Part shown: positions 29,488-38,685 of the stretch, one piece after another
Numbering within the stretch: the first letter of the stretch is position 1
How the letters are laid out: the number at the start of each line of letters is the position of its first letter
From: an uncultured Erythrobacter sp.
GTDB lineage: Bacteria > Pseudomonadota > Alphaproteobacteria > Sphingomonadales > Sphingomonadaceae
Length of the DNA stretch: 64,000 nt
Direction: 5' to 3'
Assembly (NCBI GenBank): GCA_947499505.1
Contig: CANMOQ010000001.1
Coordinates: 1,222,037 to 1,286,036 of the forward strand
Notes under the pieces: model-generated
Told to the model about the DNA's origin: nothing
Databases searched by the model: none
What the model saw: only the letters and a program-made list of their open reading frames with translations
Translations under genes and position numbers: made by a program

Positions 29488-31386
29488 TCAGCTCCATTTA
29501 CTGCCGCTAGCGCGCAAAGCGCTGGGTGCGGCCTGGTCTTTCGGGTCGAGCAGTTCCGCCTCAGGGAAGGCTTCGAAAGCCGCCTTCACCAGTGGATCGG
29601 ACCTGGTGCGTTCCGCTGCTGCTTCACGCTCCGCGTCTTCCTGCTCTCTTAAGCTAGGTTGGGCATCGCCCGCGCCCGTTTCAACCAGCCAGCGCTTGCC
29701 GGTGAGTTTAAACAAGGCTTCGCGGATCTCTGGCGCTGGGTCATCGGCAAAGTTATCGGCCCGCTGATACACGAGCTTTTCCGGTGCTAGCTCAATCACG
29801 CGGACGCGGTCTCGCATAATCTGCGCCACGCGCAGTTGCCCGGAATCGTCGATCTGCTGCACCAAGTGCGCCCAGTCGAGCGCGGCGGGTGCCGATTGCA
29901 TGGCAGGGGCAGGTTCTCCGGCGTGCGCTTCATTCGGCGCAGCAGGCGCAGGCCCCGCATGGGCAATTTCCTCGATGCGTTTGGCGAGCTTGCCGGGGTC
30001 GGGCATGTCAGAGGCGTGAAGCACGCGCAGCAAGGCCATCTGCGCAGACACCAGCGGATCAGGAGCCTGGCGCACTTCCTCATGGCCCTTCAGCATTAGC
30101 TGCCAAAGCCGGTGCAACTGGCCCGCACTAAGTTCCTGCGCGAATTTGCTTAGGGCCGCGCGCTCTTCTTCGGTCGGAGCATCAGCCTCAGCACCAGAAA
30201 CCTGAGCCACGGTGATCTTGTGGACCAGATCCATCAAGGTCCGCATCAAAGCGAGAGGCTCAACGCCCAGTGCATATTGCTCGTCTATCGCGGCCAGCAA
30301 GGCCGGTGCATCGCCCGCAAGCAAGCGCTCCAGCAGTTTGCGCTGAGCGCTCTTATCGGCAAGGCCCAGCATATCGCGAACACGCTCACCGGTTACCTGC
30401 CCCCCGGCTTCAAGATCGGCATGCGCAATCGCCTGGTCGAGGATCGAAAGACCGTCACGAACAGAGCCCTCGGCTGCGCCCGCAATAATATGCAGCGCCT
30501 CTGCCTCAGCCTCAACGCCCTCTTTCGCGCAGACATTGCCGAAATGCGTCGCCAGCAATTCAGCCGGAATACGGCGCAAATCGAACCTTTGCGTCCGGCT
30601 GAGCACGGTAACGGGCAGCTTCTCAACTTCAGTCGTCGCAAACAGGAATTTCACATGCGCAGGCGGTTCCTCAAGCGTCTTGAGTAATGCGTTGAAAGCA
30701 TTGCGCGAGAGCATGTGAACCTCGTCAATGATGTATATCTTGTAGCGGGCAGAGACCGCCGCATAGCGCACCGCCTCAATAATCTCGCGCACATCGTCGA
30801 CCCCGGTGTGCGAGGCCGCATCCATCTCGATTACATCGATATGCTGGCCCTGAGCGATCGCCGTGCAAGGCTCACATTGCCCGCACGGATCAATTGTCGG
30901 TCCGCCCTCGCCATCCGCACCGATGCAGTTCAACGCTTTGGCGATCAGTCTGGCGGTCGAGGTTTTGCCGACCCCGCGAACGCCAGTCATCAGAAACGCA
31001 TGCGCCAGCCGGTCTCGCTCAATCGCATTGGCGAGAGTGCGCACCATCGGTTCTTGCCCGATCAGCTCCGAGAAGGTTTGCGGGCGATATTTGCGCGCGA
31101 GCACGCGGTAAGGCTGGTTATCGGCCTCGGCTGGCTTCGCGGGCTTTTCCACAGGAGTCGAAACAGGTGGTGGTGTTTCAACCGCTGGCGCAGGCTCGAC
31201 CGGAGCAGTCTGTTCACTAGCCGGCGGCGCGTCCTGAGCCGCAACAACCGGCGCAGGATCAGGCTCTGGGTCGCCAAACATCGAGTTCTGGCCAGCAGCC
31301 TCGAGCTCAGCAGCGCTTGGCTTGTCCTCTTCCTGATCCTCTCCACCCCAAGGCGGCGAATCCATATTGTCCGGTGAGTCGTCCAT
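29488..31386 (-). CDS. dnaX: DNA polymerase III subunit gamma/tau
   Basis: Clamp-loader ATPase that also ties the loader to the polymerase core and helicase. The 632-residue protein has an acidic, Pro/Ala-rich N-terminal extension of about 85 residues before the usual start (RVLARKYRPQTFSELIGQEP). Walker A is GVRGVGKTSTARLIAKAL. The zinc module carries cysteines in NCIGADG and DPCGQCEPC, then come DEVHMLSRNAFNALLKTLEEPP and a sensor region. The tau-type C-terminal part is Pro/Ala/Glu-rich. The start was set at MDDSPDNMDS; ATGs at 31416 and 31431 are alternatives. Confidence 0.94.
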   Translation of the reverse strand: MDDSPDNMDSPPWGGEDQEEDKPSAAELEAAGQNSMFGDPEPDPAPVVAAQDAPPASEQTAPVEPAPAVETPPPVSTPVEKPAKPAEADNQPYRVLARKYRPQTFSELIGQEPMVRTLANAIERDRLAHAFLMTGVRGVGKTSTARLIAKALNCIGADGEGGPTIDPCGQCEPCTAIAQGQHIDVIEMDAASHTGVDDVREIIEAVRYAAVSARYKIYIIDEVHMLSRNAFNALLKTLEEPPAHVKFLFATTEVEKLPVTVLSRTQRFDLRRIPAELLATHFGNVCAKEGVEAEAEALHIIAGAAEGSVRDGLSILDQAIAHADLEAGGQVTGERVRDMLGLADKSAQRKLLERLLAGDAPALLAAIDEQYALGVEPLALMRTLMDLVHKITVAQVSGAEADAPTEEERAALSKFAQELSAGQLHRLWQLMLKGHEEVRQAPDPLVSAQMALLRVLHASDMPDPGKLAKRIEEIAHAGPAPAAPNEAHAGEPAPAMQSAPAALDWAHLVQQIDDSGQLRVAQIMRDRVRVIELAPEKLVYQRADNFADDPAPEIREALFKLTGKRWLVETGAGDAQPSLREQEDAEREAAAERTRSDPLVKAAFEAFPEAELLDPKDQAAPSALRASGSKWS

Positions 31387-31484
31387 GCGAGAGAATGTAG
31401 GCGTGCCCTCGCACATTGTCGAAGGGTGCATTGCAATTTATAGCCATGCAATTCACTCGCCTAAATGAAATGACAAGGACATCG

Positions 31485-32027
31485 ATGAAACACCGCATTG
31501 CAATTGCGATGGCTGCGGGAATTTTGGCCCTACCAAGCGTATCTCAAGCGTTTGATTTGCCGACGCAGGAACAGCTGGCTCAGATGTGTAATGAGCAGGG
31601 CGGGATCGGCTTGCATTTCGGACAGACCGAATTGCCCGAAAAGGCACAGGATGAGCAACCATTTCCGCTCGGCGAAAGCTTAGGACAATTCTCCACCGTA
31701 GAGGTGTGGACCGCGCCTCAATCGGGCGAATTGATGGTGCTGCGCTACGAAACGGAAACGGACGGGGATCAGAGCGACGCGATCAACAATGTGTTCGTGC
31801 CACATTTACAAGCGCTAGGCTGGACGCTCGTTCCGGATGACTATCAACGTCCGTTATACTCGCAGGCACCTTTGCCGATGTGGATGAAGAATGTCTCGAT
31901 TGATGAGAAGGAAACGGAAGTTTTGCTGCAAATCGAAGGCGGTATTGAAAGTACCAGTCTGTATTGCGGGCGCGCAGATCTGATGCCTCGGACATGGGCC
32001 GAAGCCATTAACGGTAGATCTGACTGA
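31485..32027 (+). CDS. Secreted periplasmic protein of unknown function
   Basis: The 180-residue protein has a clear signal peptide (MKHRIAIAMAAGILALPSVSQA, cleaved before FDLPTQ). The mature part is about 158 residues, acidic, with two cysteines that could form a disulfide (MCNEQGG and SLYCGRA). No family is recognised. The start follows AAGGAC at 5 bases; the open frame upstream belongs to the divergent dnaX leader. Its 3' end abuts the convergent SRP RNA gene. Confidence 0.78.
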   Translation: MKHRIAIAMAAGILALPSVSQAFDLPTQEQLAQMCNEQGGIGLHFGQTELPEKAQDEQPFPLGESLGQFSTVEVWTAPQSGELMVLRYETETDGDQSDAINNVFVPHLQALGWTLVPDDYQRPLYSQAPLPMWMKNVSIDEKETEVLLQIEGGIESTSLYCGRADLMPRTWAEAINGRSD

Positions 32028-32029
32028 AA

Positions 32030-32120
32030 AAGGAGCCGAGCGACCCGTCGCAATTCACCTGGGCTGCTTCCTTCCGGACCTGACCCGGTGAGCGAACGCA
32101 AACGTCCACCCGACTCCCGG
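32030..32120 (-). ncRNA. ffs: Signal recognition particle RNA (4.5S type)
   Basis: The minus strand carries the universally conserved SRP domain IV: GGTCAGGTCCGGAAGGAAGC, with the GGAA tetraloop, closed by CACCGGG and the CCCAGGTG side. The outer stem pairs GGGAGTCGGG near 32118 with CGCTCGGCTCC near 32032, and a T-run (32027-32031) ends it. It is the short bacterial form without an Alu domain. Ends are estimated from pairing. Confidence 0.93.
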
Positions 32121-32182
32121 TGGGCCATATGGCGATCATGCCCTCGCTTGGCAAGATGGGATCGTTAGAGATGCGCCAATCG

Positions 32183-32222
32183 CGCGCCTGTTACTACCGA
32201 AACGCGCCTGTTACTACCGAAA
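32183..32222. repeat. Perfect tandem duplication of 20 bp
   Basis: CGCGCCTGTTACTACCGAAA occurs at 32183-32202 and again at 32203-32222. The second copy contains the stop codon of the complex I subunit gene; the first copy repeats that stop just outside the gene. Confidence 0.9.
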
Positions 32223-32492
32223 ATTGTCGGCGTAAGCCTGCAGTTTGAGGCCCTTAGCTGGGGTCGAATGCACCCGTGCCGGAATGCCGTATTTCTCGGC
32301 ATAGGCCTTCGCGGCGTCTTTGTCCGGGAAGGTCAAACGAACCTGGCTTTGCGTGTCGCCGCTGCCGCTCCAGCCCATCAGCGGGTCCGGACGCAGCGCC
32401 TCTGAACGCTCAAATTCGAGCACCCAAGTGTCGGTCTTAGCCTTGCCCGATTGCATCGCGCTTTTGGGGGTCTGGAAAATACGTGCTGACAT
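32214..32492 (-). CDS. Respiratory complex I accessory subunit, NDUFS4-like
   Basis: Small soluble accessory subunit of NADH:ubiquinone oxidoreductase found in alphaproteobacteria and mitochondria. The 92-residue protein starts MSARIFQTPKSAMQSGKAKTDTW and has the family core WVLEFE, PDPLMGWSGSGDTQSQVRLTFPDKDAAKAYAEKYG. The nuo operon is not in this window, as is usual for this gene. The stop codon lies in a 20-bp tandem duplication. Confidence 0.92.
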   Translation of the reverse strand: MSARIFQTPKSAMQSGKAKTDTWVLEFERSEALRPDPLMGWSGSGDTQSQVRLTFPDKDAAKAYAEKYGIPARVHSTPAKGLKLQAYADNFR

Positions 32493-32574
32493 TGTGTCCT
32501 AGTCCATCAATCGTTGGCCGCGTCTCTATCTTAAGTTGAGTGCGGCGCTAACTTGCCTCCGCGATAGTCCAAAT

Positions 32575-35016
32575 TCACTCGCGATTGAAGGCGTTTTTCG
32601 TCTTTAGGCTCGGCTTTTCGATCCACGGCTGTTCGGGCCAGCGATGCTTTGGATAGCGCCCTTTCATATCCTTTGCGACATCGGCCCAGCTGCCGCGCCA
32701 AAATCCCGGCAAATCGCGGGTCGATTGGATCGGTCGTCCTGCGGGACTGGTGAGCTTTAGCAGCAAAGGCGTGCTGCCAATCATGGGCTGGCTATCGAGG
32801 CCAAACAAAGCCTGCACTCGCACCTCAACACTGGGCGCATCATCGCTGGCATAGTCAATCGTATGCCGTGTCTGTGCGGGCGAAGTGAAATGGATCGGCG
32901 CGTCTTTGTCGAGCCGTTGCCGCTCGCCCCAATCGAGCTGTCCCAGAACTGCGTCTGTCAGCTGATCTGGCTTCAGGTTAAAATCGCGCCGCCCGTTCAG
33001 CAGCGGGACAAGCCAAAGCTCTACCGTCTCTGCCAAGCCTGCCTCAGACAGGCCATTAACGCCGGCGTATTTACCACGCGCCAGCAGGGGTGCAGGTAGC
33101 AGTTCCCCCAGGCTTTCCAGAGCTTTATCCACAAGGGTGTCCACAAGCGCCTGCTCATCGGGATTCTCATCCGGACCGGTCGCCAAAGTGATCGCCCCAA
33201 GCCGCGTTTCCCGGCGCGGCATCGCCCGGTTTTTGGCCGCTTCCCAATGGATGATGCGGCGCTCTTCGATCTTGGACTGGAGCGGTCCGTCGCTGTCTGG
33301 CGATGGCAGAACTGCCGCCGACATAATCCGAGCGCCCTTGGCCTGCCCGCTGGCCGCACCGATCACGATCCAATCGGCCCGCGCGATTGGTGAGGCCGGA
33401 TCAAGCACAAAGCCGCGCCCGCCTGCCGACAGCCAATGCTCTCCGCTGCTATCGCGGCGTTTCGCGATCATATCAGGCCGGGCAAGAGCGAGGCATTCCT
33501 CAGCCGTGGCTTCCTCCTCGCCGCTATCTCCCACCAAAGCCGCTGCCTTGCGCGCCCAATCATCGGCAATCTTGCGCGCGGAGCTCGCGCGTTTGCTATT
33601 GTCAGTGTTCCAGCGTGACAGCCTTTGGAGCAGGTCTTCATCGTGTCCGCCCAGCCCGCGCTCTTGCAGCAACATGACGATCCGCGCGCTCGCTTCGCCC
33701 GCACCTCTTGCAGCGCCATAAAGCACCGCTGCGGCCTGGTCGGGTGACATCGGCATCGCGGCAATTTTCTCGCCCCAATCGGTGATCGCGCCTTCGCCAT
33801 CAATCGCGCCCATCGCCTCCAGCCGCTGCCGCGCGCTCGCAATGGCCGCTGCAGGCGGGGCATCAAGCCAAGCGAGCGAAGCCGGATCTCGCATGCCCCA
33901 TGCGGCGAGCGACAATACCAGCGGCGCAAGATCAGCGCTGGTGATTTCCGGCGGCGCAAACGCCTGGCGCCCGGCATGACCATGCTCTTCCCACAAGCGA
34001 TATGCGACGCCGGGCCCCTGCCGGGCAGCCCGTCCAGCGCGCTGCGTTGCCGCCGCTTGGCTAGCAGCTCTTGTCACCAGCCGCTGCGTCCCGGCCGCCG
34101 CATCAAACTCTGCATATCTGGCGAGGCCGCAATCTACGACGATCGACACGCCATCCAGCGTCAGCGACGTCTCAGCAATGGCGCTAGCGAGAACAATACG
34201 CCGTCTGCCTTGCGGATCGCGCTTTATCGCAGCGCGCTGGCTAGGGGGATCAACCTGGCCATGAAGCGGCAAAATTGGCGCGTCTGGCAAGCGCTCCTTG
34301 AGCCGTTCGCGAACACGCTCAATCTCACGCACGCCGGGTAGGAAGGCCAGAATATCGCCCTCATCATTCTCGCGCCGCGCAGTGAGAACCGCTTCCGCCA
34401 TCTGTCCCTCAATCGGCTGCGCCGGATTGCTGCCTAACCACCTCAAAGTGAGCGGGAAGCTACGCCCTTCGCTCTCGATAACCGACGCGTCGTTGCCCAA
34501 AAGCTCTGAGAAACGCGCGCCATCAATCGTCGCCGACATGGCCAAAATGCGCAAATCCTCGCGCAGCACGCTGCGTACCTCTAGAGCGAGCGCCAGCCCG
34601 AGATCGCAATCCAAATGCCGCTCATGCGCCTCATCAAACAGTACCGCTGACACGCCAGGCAGCTCCGGATCGGCAAGCACGCGGTTGACGAATATCCCCT
34701 CTGTCACGACCAGGATTCGGGTCCGCGCAGAGCTCTTGCTATCGAGCCGGGTGGAATAGCCGATGGTCTCGCCCGGCTTCTCGCCCAGCATCTGCGCCAT
34801 CCGCTCAGCCGCTGCGCGCGCTGCGACGCGTCGCGGGCTGGTCAGGATGATTTGACCGGTGCACCATTCCTCGTTCAGCAGAGCTGGCGCGACGGCGGTG
34901 GTCTTACCTGCACCAGGCGGCGCGATCAGCACAGCGCCCCCGTTCACAGCCAAGGCCGCGCGCAGGTCTGGCAGCACTTGGATTATGGGTAGCTGTGGGT
35001 CCAAGACCCTGCTCAA
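32575..35016 (-). CDS. hrpB: ATP-dependent helicase HrpB
   Basis: DEAH-box helicase of unknown cellular substrate. The 813-residue protein has Walker A APPGAGKTTAVAP, the DEAH motif LFDEAHERHLD, SAT (LAMSATIDG), QRAGRAARQGPG (motif VI), a ratchet domain, and the HrpB-specific C-terminal domain (LDWGERQRLDKDAPIHF). The start is TTG, overlapping the stop of the upstream polyprenyl synthase gene by four bases (TTGA), with GGGG just before. Confidence 0.94.
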   Translation of the reverse strand: MSRVLDPQLPIIQVLPDLRAALAVNGGAVLIAPPGAGKTTAVAPALLNEEWCTGQIILTSPRRVAARAAAERMAQMLGEKPGETIGYSTRLDSKSSARTRILVVTEGIFVNRVLADPELPGVSAVLFDEAHERHLDCDLGLALALEVRSVLREDLRILAMSATIDGARFSELLGNDASVIESEGRSFPLTLRWLGSNPAQPIEGQMAEAVLTARRENDEGDILAFLPGVREIERVRERLKERLPDAPILPLHGQVDPPSQRAAIKRDPQGRRRIVLASAIAETSLTLDGVSIVVDCGLARYAEFDAAAGTQRLVTRAASQAAATQRAGRAARQGPGVAYRLWEEHGHAGRQAFAPPEITSADLAPLVLSLAAWGMRDPASLAWLDAPPAAAIASARQRLEAMGAIDGEGAITDWGEKIAAMPMSPDQAAAVLYGAARGAGEASARIVMLLQERGLGGHDEDLLQRLSRWNTDNSKRASSARKIADDWARKAAALVGDSGEEEATAEECLALARPDMIAKRRDSSGEHWLSAGGRGFVLDPASPIARADWIVIGAASGQAKGARIMSAAVLPSPDSDGPLQSKIEERRIIHWEAAKNRAMPRRETRLGAITLATGPDENPDEQALVDTLVDKALESLGELLPAPLLARGKYAGVNGLSEAGLAETVELWLVPLLNGRRDFNLKPDQLTDAVLGQLDWGERQRLDKDAPIHFTSPAQTRHTIDYASDDAPSVEVRVQALFGLDSQPMIGSTPLLLKLTSPAGRPIQSTRDLPGFWRGSWADVAKDMKGRYPKHRWPEQPWIEKPSLKTKNAFNRE

Positions 35017-36026
35017 TATCCCCGTGCGACAGCAAACTGAGCCGCTTCGGCCATGGCCGCGCGCGCTTTGCTATCAGGGAAGATCGAGATCGCATCGATT
35101 GCTCGCTGGGCAAAGTGCTTCGCCCGCTCGCGCGTGTCATCAAGCGCATTGTGATGCTCAATCAGCTCAATTGCATGGGCCAAATCCTCATCTGAGGTTC
35201 GGTGCCCGCCAATCGCAGCCTTCCAGAATTTGCGCTCTTCTTCATCGCCGCGGGCGAAGGCGAGGATCACCGGCAGGGTCATCTTCCCCTCACGAAAATC
35301 ATCGCCCTGATCCTTGCCCATCTCGGCCGCGTCAGAATCGTAATCGATCGCGTCATCGACAAGCTGGAACGCAACGCCCAGATTACGGCCGTAATCTTCC
35401 AAAGCGCGCTCGTGCTCTTCGCTGCATTCGGCAACGACTGCGCTGATCTGGCTGGCAGCGGCGAACAGAGCCGCCGTCTTTGCGCCAATAATGTGCAGAT
35501 ATTGCTCTTCGCTGGTCTTGATCTGGCGCTGAGCCGTCAGCTGCGAAACCTCTCCCTCTGCGATCACAGCGCTAGCGTGGCTCAAAATCTTGAGCACTTT
35601 CAAACTGCCGTCTTCGGTCATCAACTCAAACGCGCGGCTGAACAGGAAATCGCCGACCAAAACAGTCGCCGGATTGCCAAAAATGATGTTGGCTGCGGCC
35701 TTGCCCCGGCGCAGTTCGCTGCCATCGACCACGTCATCGTGGAGAAGTGTGGCGGTGTGAATAAATTCGACAGCGGCGGCGAGCTTGTGATGGCGGTCGC
35801 CCTGATAGCCGACCAACTCTGCACCAGCGAGCGTCAACATCGGGCGCAAACGCTTGCCCCCGCCAGAGATCAAATGGCCTGCAAGGCGCGGGATCAAGGG
35901 GATCTCGCTCTGCATCCGCTCCAGGATCACAGTGTTGACGGAATTCATGCCCGGCGCTGTCAAAGACAGCATCGGATCAAGCGTAGGCCGCTTTCCGCGC
36001 GGCAATTGAACCACTTCAGCGCTCAT
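35013..36026 (-). CDS. ispB: Long-chain polyprenyl diphosphate synthase
   Basis: Trans-prenyltransferase that makes the ubiquinone side chain (probably C40-C50). The 337-residue protein has the first aspartate-rich motif LLHDDVVDGSELRRG and the second LVDDAIDYDSD, plus GGGKRLRPML. The residues before the first motif are small, which fits a long product. Product length (octa-, nona- or decaprenyl) cannot be fixed; sphingomonads generally make Q-10. It overlaps hrpB by four bases. Confidence 0.93.
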   Translation of the reverse strand: MSAEVVQLPRGKRPTLDPMLSLTAPGMNSVNTVILERMQSEIPLIPRLAGHLISGGGKRLRPMLTLAGAELVGYQGDRHHKLAAAVEFIHTATLLHDDVVDGSELRRGKAAANIIFGNPATVLVGDFLFSRAFELMTEDGSLKVLKILSHASAVIAEGEVSQLTAQRQIKTSEEQYLHIIGAKTAALFAAASQISAVVAECSEEHERALEDYGRNLGVAFQLVDDAIDYDSDAAEMGKDQGDDFREGKMTLPVILAFARGDEEERKFWKAAIGGHRTSDEDLAHAIELIEHHNALDDTRERAKHFAQRAIDAISIFPDSKARAAMAEAAQFAVARGY

Positions 36027-36090
36027 ATTTGCGCTGTGGGCGAGGCTCGCGCGCTTGGCAAGCGCTCAATTGCTGCTAGTTTTGCACGAT

Positions 36091-36408
36091 ATGTCCAATG
36101 ATGCGCACCTGCCGAACGAGCCCGATCCGATCCTTGCCGGATTTCGCAAGAGTATCGACAATATCGATGCGGCTCTGATCCATATTCTCGCCGAGCGATT
36201 TCGGATCACCCAGGCGGTGGGCGAGTATAAGGCGAAGGCGACTTTGCCGCCTGCTGATCCTGATCGCGAGCAGCGCCAGATTGATCGCCTGCGCGCGCTG
36301 TCAGAAGACGCCAATCTCGACCCAGAATTTAGCGAGAAGTTCCTGCGCTTCATCATTGATGAGGTTATTCGCCACCACGAACAGGCGCGCGAGGACCGGC
36401 GAGGCTAA
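36091..36408 (+). CDS. Chorismate mutase (AroQ-alpha type)
   Basis: Converts chorismate to prephenate for Phe and Tyr synthesis. The 105-residue all-helical protein has the typical R-x2-ID-x2-D-x2-I/L-x2-L-x2-R pattern (RKSIDNIDAALIHILAERFRI), then VGEYKAK, the loop PPADPDREQRQIDRL and a C-terminal helix. The start at MSNDAHLP removes 12 upstream codons that overlap the divergent promoter with the polyprenyl synthase. Confidence 0.92.
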   Translation: MSNDAHLPNEPDPILAGFRKSIDNIDAALIHILAERFRITQAVGEYKAKATLPPADPDREQRQIDRLRALSEDANLDPEFSEKFLRFIIDEVIRHHEQAREDRRG

Positions 36409-36422
36409 GATTTCGCTAAGTG

Positions 36423-37931
36423 CTATGCGCGCGGCAGGCTCAACTTGATGAGCACACCGCCAAGGTCTTCGCTTTCCTCAATCTCCACGCCGCCGCCGTA
36501 AATCTCCGCAACATCGCGCACGATGGCTAAGCCCAGCCCGGTGCCGGGCTTGCCAGTGTCCAGCCGGGCGCCCCGATCAAAAATGCGCTCGCGCTCGGCC
36601 TCGGGAATGCCCATCCCATCGTCTTCGACCCAGATGACGCATGGCGCGCCTTTGGCCTCGCCTTCGCTCTCAGCATCTACAGTGACAAAGACGCTGCCGC
36701 CGCCATATTTCGCTGCGTTCTCAATCAGGTTGCCAAGGATTTCATCCAAGTCCTGACGCTCAATCGCGACGATAGCGGTGCGATTGCCAGCGATATCGAT
36801 GCGCGCTTGCGGGTAGAGGCGTTCAACCGCGCGGCGCACAGCCTCTGCACTGTCAAAAATGCTGGTGCGGGCATGGCCAACGGCCCGCCTGCCAACTGCC
36901 CTAGCGCGGGCGAGATGGTGATCAACATGCCGCTGCATCGTGCGCGTTTCGCGGATCACCGCATCGCCCAGATCAGGCGCACGGGCCGTGGCGGCGTTGG
37001 TGAGAACCGTCAGCGGTGTCTTCAGCGCATGGGCCAAATTGCCAGCGTGGGTGCGCGCTTCTTCCGCCTGCTTCTCGGAGTGTTCGAGCAGACCATTTAG
37101 CTCTTGAACCAATGGCTGGACTTCGGTCGGTAAAGGCTCAGAAATTCTGTTCTCACCCGTTGAACGCAAATTCTGAATGGCCGCACGCACCCGGCGAAGC
37201 GGCGAAAGGCCAACCCGGATTTGCAGCAAGGCCATAGCCAGCAAGCCGAACCCGAGTACCGCAAAGCTCCAAGCCAGGATCGAGCGGATATTGGTTACCT
37301 GCGCTTCGAGCTCTTCCGTCGCGGAGGCAACTGCAAAGGTCCACCGCGTCTCGCTCGCTGGCAGAATCACTGTGCGCTCAACAATACGCAGCGGCTCCCC
37401 TTCGAATTGATCCGAATCGTAGAAATGCGGATTGTTATCGAAGTGGTCCGCCCTCAACTCTAGCGGGCTGTCCCACAGACTACGCGAGGTAAAGGGCGCA
37501 AACCCTTCCCCGCTCACCTGCCAATAGACGCCGCTATTGGGCTCAAAAAAGCGTTGGTCGCCCAGCTCATTGTAGAGATAGACATCGCCCTGAGGATCGA
37601 TCTCTGCCGAGGCGATCAGCGCGGTCAAAACATATTCGAGCTGATTGTCGAAGTTCCGTTCAACCTGGCTGGTGAGAGTGCGATCCAGCGCAATCCCGCC
37701 AACCAGCAGCAACATGAATATCCAACCAGCCGCAATGAGGCCCATGCGGCGTGCAAGGCTGCCGGTTTGGAGCCGAGCCTGCACTGCATCTGCCGCCTTT
37801 GCAGGCGATGCGCCCACCGCGTCAGCCGCAGTCACCGCCTCCGCGCCGCTAGTGTGCGAAGCGGGTTCGGTGCCCTGCGAGCTACGCGCGGGGCGCGTCT
37901 GCGGGATCGTCGAGGCTATAACCAAGGCCAC
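36423..37931 (-). CDS. Sensor histidine kinase (PhoQ/QseC-like)
   Basis: Membrane kinase paired with the OmpR-type regulator just upstream. The 502-residue protein has two membrane segments around a periplasmic sensor of about 160 residues. The HAMP-like linker, H-box (LAHALKTPLTVL), N-box (LGNLIENAAKYGG), and G boxes (EDDGMGIPE, GTGLGLAIV) are all intact. The start is uncertain: GTG at 37931 gives a 60-residue Ala-rich cytoplasmic N-terminus and overlaps the regulator by 50 bases; internal GTG starts are possible. The signal is unknown. Confidence 0.88.
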   Translation of the reverse strand: MALVIASTIPQTRPARSSQGTEPASHTSGAEAVTAADAVGASPAKAADAVQARLQTGSLARRMGLIAAGWIFMLLLVGGIALDRTLTSQVERNFDNQLEYVLTALIASAEIDPQGDVYLYNELGDQRFFEPNSGVYWQVSGEGFAPFTSRSLWDSPLELRADHFDNNPHFYDSDQFEGEPLRIVERTVILPASETRWTFAVASATEELEAQVTNIRSILAWSFAVLGFGLLAMALLQIRVGLSPLRRVRAAIQNLRSTGENRISEPLPTEVQPLVQELNGLLEHSEKQAEEARTHAGNLAHALKTPLTVLTNAATARAPDLGDAVIRETRTMQRHVDHHLARARAVGRRAVGHARTSIFDSAEAVRRAVERLYPQARIDIAGNRTAIVAIERQDLDEILGNLIENAAKYGGGSVFVTVDAESEGEAKGAPCVIWVEDDGMGIPEAERERIFDRGARLDTGKPGTGLGLAIVRDVAEIYGGGVEIEESEDLGGVLIKLSLPRA

Positions 37932-38559
37932 GGATCGTTGTTATCACTTCTGCGCCAAGTTTCTTGCGAATACGCGTCACGAACACTTCAATCGTGTTTG
38001 AATCGCGATCAAAGTCCTGATCATAGATGTGCTCAATCAGCTCAGTCCGGCTTACCACCTTGCCTTTGTGATGCATCAAATAGCTCAGGAGTTTGTATTC
38101 CTGAGCCGTCAGCTTCACTGGCTCTCCTTTGAGAGTCACCCGGCCAGACCGGGTGTCCAGCCGCACTTGGCCAGCCGTCAGCTCAGAAGAAGTGTTGCCC
38201 GAGGCACGCCTGATGAGCGCGCGAAGACGGGCAATCAGTTCTTCGGTCTGGAATGGCTTTGCCAGATAATCATCCGCGCCCGCATCCAGTCCGGCAACCT
38301 TGTCCGACCAGCTGTCCCGCGCGGTCAAAACCAGCACAGGAAACTCGCGGCCTTCCTTGCGCCACATGCCCAGCACCGACAGGCCATCAATCTCTGGCAG
38401 GCCCAGATCCAGAATTACGGCATCGTAATCCTCTGTGCTGCCCAGAAAGTGGCCATCTTCGCCATCGGTAGAGAGATCGACCGCATAGCCGGTCTGCTCC
38501 AATGTGGATTTCAATTGCTGGCCAAGTGTCGGTTCGTCTTCGACAATCAGAATGCGCAT
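37882..38559 (-). CDS. OmpR-family response regulator
   Basis: DNA-binding regulator of the adjacent kinase. The 225-residue protein has a receiver domain with the acidic pair in VEDEP, phosphorylated Asp51 (ILDLGLPEIDG), a conserved Thr (VLTARD) and Lys (LAKPF). A winged-helix output domain follows (LTAQEYKLLSYLMHHKGKVVSR ... RIRKKLG). The start is the ATG of MRILIVEDEP. It is upstream of the kinase and 126 bases downstream of the PepSY gene on the same strand. Confidence 0.95.
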   Translation of the reverse strand: MRILIVEDEPTLGQQLKSTLEQTGYAVDLSTDGEDGHFLGSTEDYDAVILDLGLPEIDGLSVLGMWRKEGREFPVLVLTARDSWSDKVAGLDAGADDYLAKPFQTEELIARLRALIRRASGNTSSELTAGQVRLDTRSGRVTLKGEPVKLTAQEYKLLSYLMHHKGKVVSRTELIEHIYDQDFDRDSNTIEVFVTRIRKKLGAEVITTIRGLGYSLDDPADAPRA

Positions 38560-38685
38560 ATTTCTGTCTGGTCCCTGGATCGGTGCCTGAAAGGTGAAGT
38601 GGTCTGGTGCGCCTTTACGCAAAACGCGTCAAGCGAGCGGAGCGAATTGCACCCCGATTGCACCTGATCCTGAGAGGAAAATCCG

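Noticed and set aside
36423..38559. Kinase-regulator pair as PhoP/PhoQ or ChvG/ChvI
   Set aside because: Domain order fits many OmpR/QseC-type systems and no diagnostic target or sensor motif is visible, so no specific name is given.
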